A DNA stretch of 64,000 nucleotides from Aspidiotus rigidus (taxonomy: Eukaryota; Arthropoda; Insecta; Hemiptera; Diaspididae): assembly GCA_035079385.1 (NCBI GenBank), contig JAVHKY010000030.1, forward strand, positions 6,487,001 through 6,551,000, in the 5' to 3' direction. Shown one piece after another: positions 60,827 through 64,000 of this stretch. Both the position numbers and the translations under genes were made by a program. Under the pieces are notes generated by a model that worked only from the letters and a program-made list of their open reading frames with translations, made no database searches and had not been told where the DNA came from. Each line of letters starts with the position of its first letter. Within the stretch, counting starts at the first letter, position 1.

Positions 60827-61062
60827 AATTAATTTTTTAAGGATTATTGGAAGTGTTGAAAAAACGATGAAAAACTTGGTTGCGCTGTAGAAAAAAGTTG
60901 AGTGCGTCAGAAAAACATTTGCGTAAAAGTTATAAAAATGTCACATAAAACGAAGAAATAAACTGAAATATTCAATTTTTATTTTTGAAAGTTTGGTTAA
61001 GCAATAGATTAAAATCGCTTAAAATATCGGTTAAAAAGCCGTTGTGCTTGAGGTGCGTCAGA
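60827..61062 (-). repeat. Long inverted repeat, right copy
   Basis: This is the inverted counterpart of 44980-45214. It ends AGGTGCGTCAGA, the reverse complement of the start of the left copy. Differences are scattered substitutions and a few one- to three-base indels. The outer part of the homology (GGATTATTGGAAGTG...GGTTGCGCTGTAG) is present again at about 59440 and 61372, so this arm contains extra partial copies. Confidence 0.9.
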
Positions 61063-61680
61063 ACACCTTGGTATTCTCAAATCCCTGTACCTTGGTATTC
61101 TTACATCCTTTAACCTTACTACCTCAGAACTTAATAAAATCCCTACAAATTTTTAAATCTACCAAAAAAATACATCCATTAAAAACTTCAAAAATCACTT
61201 AAAAATTTACCAAAATCTCCACAATTTCAAAAACCCCCTTAAAAATTACCTACATCAAAAATTTTGAAAATCTCTTTAAAAATGTGAGAAATTGATCCCT
61301 AATCTTCTTTTTGAGATTTTTAAAATTCAATGAAAAATTAGAGAAATTAACCCCTAAAATTGATTTTTTAGGATTATTGGAAGCGTCGAAAAAACTATGA
61401 AAAACCCGGTTGCGCTGTAGAAAAAGTTCAGTGCGTTAGAACATACATAGACCTAATTTTTTTAGGGTTAAAAATAGAGAAAAATGATACAAAAGTTCGA
61501 AAATTTTCAAACCAGTGGAGAAGAAAAATAGGGTGAAATTATTCATATTCGCTTTAAAAACAGTAAAATATTCTGTATAAAAAATTAGAGGATTTTTTTT
61601 GGGTTTGTTAGAAACACTGAAAAAATTAGAGAAATCAGTCCCTGCGCTTGACTGCGCTGGAACATACATGACCCCTCTAC

Positions 61681-64000
61681 TAATATTCCATGAATCACAT
61701 TTTTGGCCACAAATCGCTAAGCGTTCGAGATAGGTTGAAAATTCAAACGGCGTTGGATCGAAGTCGTCGAGACGCACCTTGAACACCTTATTTGAACCAT
61801 TATATTCCACAAACCTTTTTTGAACCATATATTCCATGAACATTTTTTGAACCAAATATTCCATGAATCACATTTTTCGCCACAAATCGCTAACCGTTCG
61901 AGATAGTTTAAAAATTCAAACGGCATTGAATCGAGGGCGTCGAGACGCACCTTCAACACCTTATTTGAACCATATATTCCACGAACATTTTTTGAACCAA
62001 ATATTCCTTGAATCACAATTTTGGCCACAAATCGCTAACCGTTCGAGATAGGTTAAAAATTCAAACGGCGTTGGATCGAGGGCGTCGAGACGCACCTTGA
62101 ACACCTTATTTGAACCATATATTCCACGAACCTCTTTTGAACCATATATTCCATGAACATTTTTTGAACCGAATATTCCATGAATCACATTTCTGGCCAC
62201 AAATCGCTAACTGTTCGAGATGGGTTGAAAATTCAAACGTCGATGGATCGAGGGCGTCGAGACGCACCTTCAACACCTTATTGGAACCATAAATTCCACG
62301 AACCTCTTTTGAACCATATATTCCATGAACATTTTTTGAACCAAATATTCCATGAATCACATTTTTGGCCACAAATCGCTAACCGTTCGAGATAGGTTAA
62401 AAATTCAAACGGCGTTGGATCGAAGTCGTCGAGACGCACCTTGAACACCTTATTTGAACCATATATTCCACAAACCTTTTTTGAACCATATATTCCATGA
62501 ACATTTTTTGAACCAAATATTCTATGAATCACATTTTTGGCCACAAATCGCTAACCGTTCGAGATAGGTTAAAAATTCAAACGGCGTTGGATCGAAGTCG
62601 TCGAGACGCACCTTGAACATCTTATTTGAACCATATATTCCACGAACCTGTTTTGAACCATATATTCCATGAACATTTTTTGAACCAAATATTCCATGAA
62701 TCACATTTTTCGCCACAAATCGCTAACCGTTCGAGATAGGTTAAAATTCAAACGGCGTTGGATCGAGGGCGTCGAGACGCACCTTGAACACCTTATTTGA
62801 ACCATATATTCCACGAACCTCTTTTGAACCATATATTCCATGAACATTTTTTGAACCGAATATTCCATGAATCACATTTCTGGCCACAAATCGCTAACTG
62901 TTCGAGATGGGTTGAAAATTCAAACGGCGATGGATCGAGGGCGTCGAGACGCACCTTCAACACCTTATTGGAACCATATATTCCACGAACCTTTTTTGAA
63001 CCATATATTCCATGAACATTTTTTGAACCAAATATTCCTTGAATCACAATTTTGGCCACAAATCGCTAACCGTTCGAGATAGGTTAAAAACTCAAACGGC
63101 ATTGGATCAAGGGCGTCGAGACGCACCTTGAACACCTTATTTGAACCATATATTTCATGAACATTTTTTGAACCAAATATTCCATGAATCACATTTTTCG
63201 CCACAAATCGCTAACCGTTCGAGATAGGTTAAAAATTCAAACGGCGTTGGATCGAGGGCGTCGAGACGCACCTTCAACACCTTATTTGAACCATATATTC
63301 CATGAACATTTTTTGAACCAAATATTCCATGAATCACATTTTAGGTCCACAAATCGCTAACCGTTCGTGATAGGTTAAAAAATCAAACGGCGTAGGATCG
63401 AGGGCGTCTAGACGTACCTTCAACACCTTATTTGAACCATATATTCCACGAACCTTTTTTGAACCATATATTCCGTGAACATTTTTTGAACCAAATATTC
63501 CATGATTCACATTTTTGGCCACAAATCGCTAACCGTTCGAGATAGGTTAAAAATTCAAACGGCGTTGGATCGAGGGCGTCTAGACGTACCTTCAACACCT
63601 TATTTGAACCATATATTCCATGAACATTTTTTGAACCAAATATTCCATGAATCACATTTTAGGCCACAAATCGCTAACCGTCCGTGATAGGTTAAAAATT
63701 CAAACGGCGTTGGATCGAGGGCGTCGAGACGCACCTTCAACACCTTATTGGAACCATATATTCCACGAACCTTTTTTGAACCATATATTCCGTGAACATT
63801 TTTTGAACCAAATATTCCATAAATCACATTTTTGGCCACAAATCGCTAATCGTTCGAGATAGGTTAAAAATTCAAACGGCGTTGGATCGAGGGCATCTAG
63901 ACGTACCTTCAACACCTTATTTGAACCATATATTCCATGAACATTTTTTGAACCAAATATTCCATGAATCACATTTTAGGCCACAAATCGCTAACCGTCC
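61681..64000. repeat. 172-bp satellite array, right block
   Basis: About 14 monomers of the same satellite lie in the same orientation as the left block, cut by the window end. Monomers here differ more from one another. Local variants include CTTCAACACC, CTAGACGTACC, TTAGGCCACAAATCG, CGTCCGTGATAGG and AACATTTTTTGAACCGAATATTCC. Two-subunit (145-bp) monomers are frequent. No higher-order period is evident in 2.3 kb, although 62107 onward and 62794 onward share a diagnostic pair of monomers about 687 bp apart. Confidence 0.95.

Larger units (their letters stand above)
59280..61680. other. Right arm of the non-satellite island (no gene recognised)
   Basis: AT-rich, repeat-laden DNA mirrors the left arm. 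Motifs such as GCGCTTGACTGCGCC, AATTGATCCCTG and GGATTATTGGAAGTGTTGAA appear several times (for example about 59440, 60840 and 61372), always in the orientation opposite to the left arm. The arm ends near 61680, after TGCGCTTGACTGCGCTGGAA, and satellite resumes. No coding region is supported. A minus-strand open frame of 142 codons that crosses the satellite border is a chance fusion. Confidence 0.8.

Noticed and set aside
61436..61864. 142-codon minus-strand frame across the island/satellite border
   Set aside because: A chance fusion of satellite and arm sequence with no coherent domain.

Overview
This is eukaryotic, AT-rich DNA. I would guess an arthropod, possibly a sap-feeding hemipteran, but the sequence gives no firm taxonomic marker. 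The evidence for a eukaryote is a very large satellite array, a spliced-looking secreted-protein exon, TATA-type promoters, an AATAAA signal and remnants of typical animal transposons.

Layout. (1) 1-44789 is one uninterrupted satellite array with a 172-bp monomer. Each monomer contains 27-bp subrepeats, and length classes of 145, 164, 172 and 199 bp arise from loss or gain of a subunit or an 8-bp deletion. The monomers form a patchwork of higher-order repeats whose period changes along the array: 2354, 2717, 1521, 1740, 4311, 3115, 887 and 1946 bp. (2) 44790-61680 is a 16.9-kb non-satellite island. (3) 61681-64000 is the same satellite in the same orientation, but more diverged and without an evident higher-order repeat.

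The island has mirror-image outer arms. About 235 bp at 44980-45214 is repeated in inverted orientation at 60827-61062 with only scattered mismatches, and the outermost tens of bases at both ends are also related in inverted orientation. The last 91 bp of satellite before the island and the first 91 bp after it differ at only two positions. This fits a large terminal-inverted-repeat element, or a segment that entered the array by recombination.

The core of the island carries a broken protein-primed family B DNA polymerase gene of the Polinton/Maverick-adintovirus type (minus strand, about 55.0 to 47.5 kb). It also has small ORFs that look like part of the same virus-like unit: a small zinc-binding protein and three unknowns. 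The polymerase is interrupted by a probable solo LTR (52880-53735, 5-bp target duplication), a 1.09-kb Helentron/HINE-like element (48346-49433) and about 1.3 kb of foreign DNA with a Helitron Rep N-terminal ORF (about 49900-51233). Homopolymer frameshifts and loss of an aspartate in motif C add to the damage. To the right (57.4-59.3 kb) are two tandem plus-strand genes for small secreted proteins that look like paralogues. I found no integrase, capsid, packaging ATPase or protease gene, and no rRNA, tRNA or CRISPR. Thus the window shows a decayed virus-like or Polinton-like polymerase unit plus secreted-protein genes, enclosed by inverted repeats and embedded in satellite DNA.
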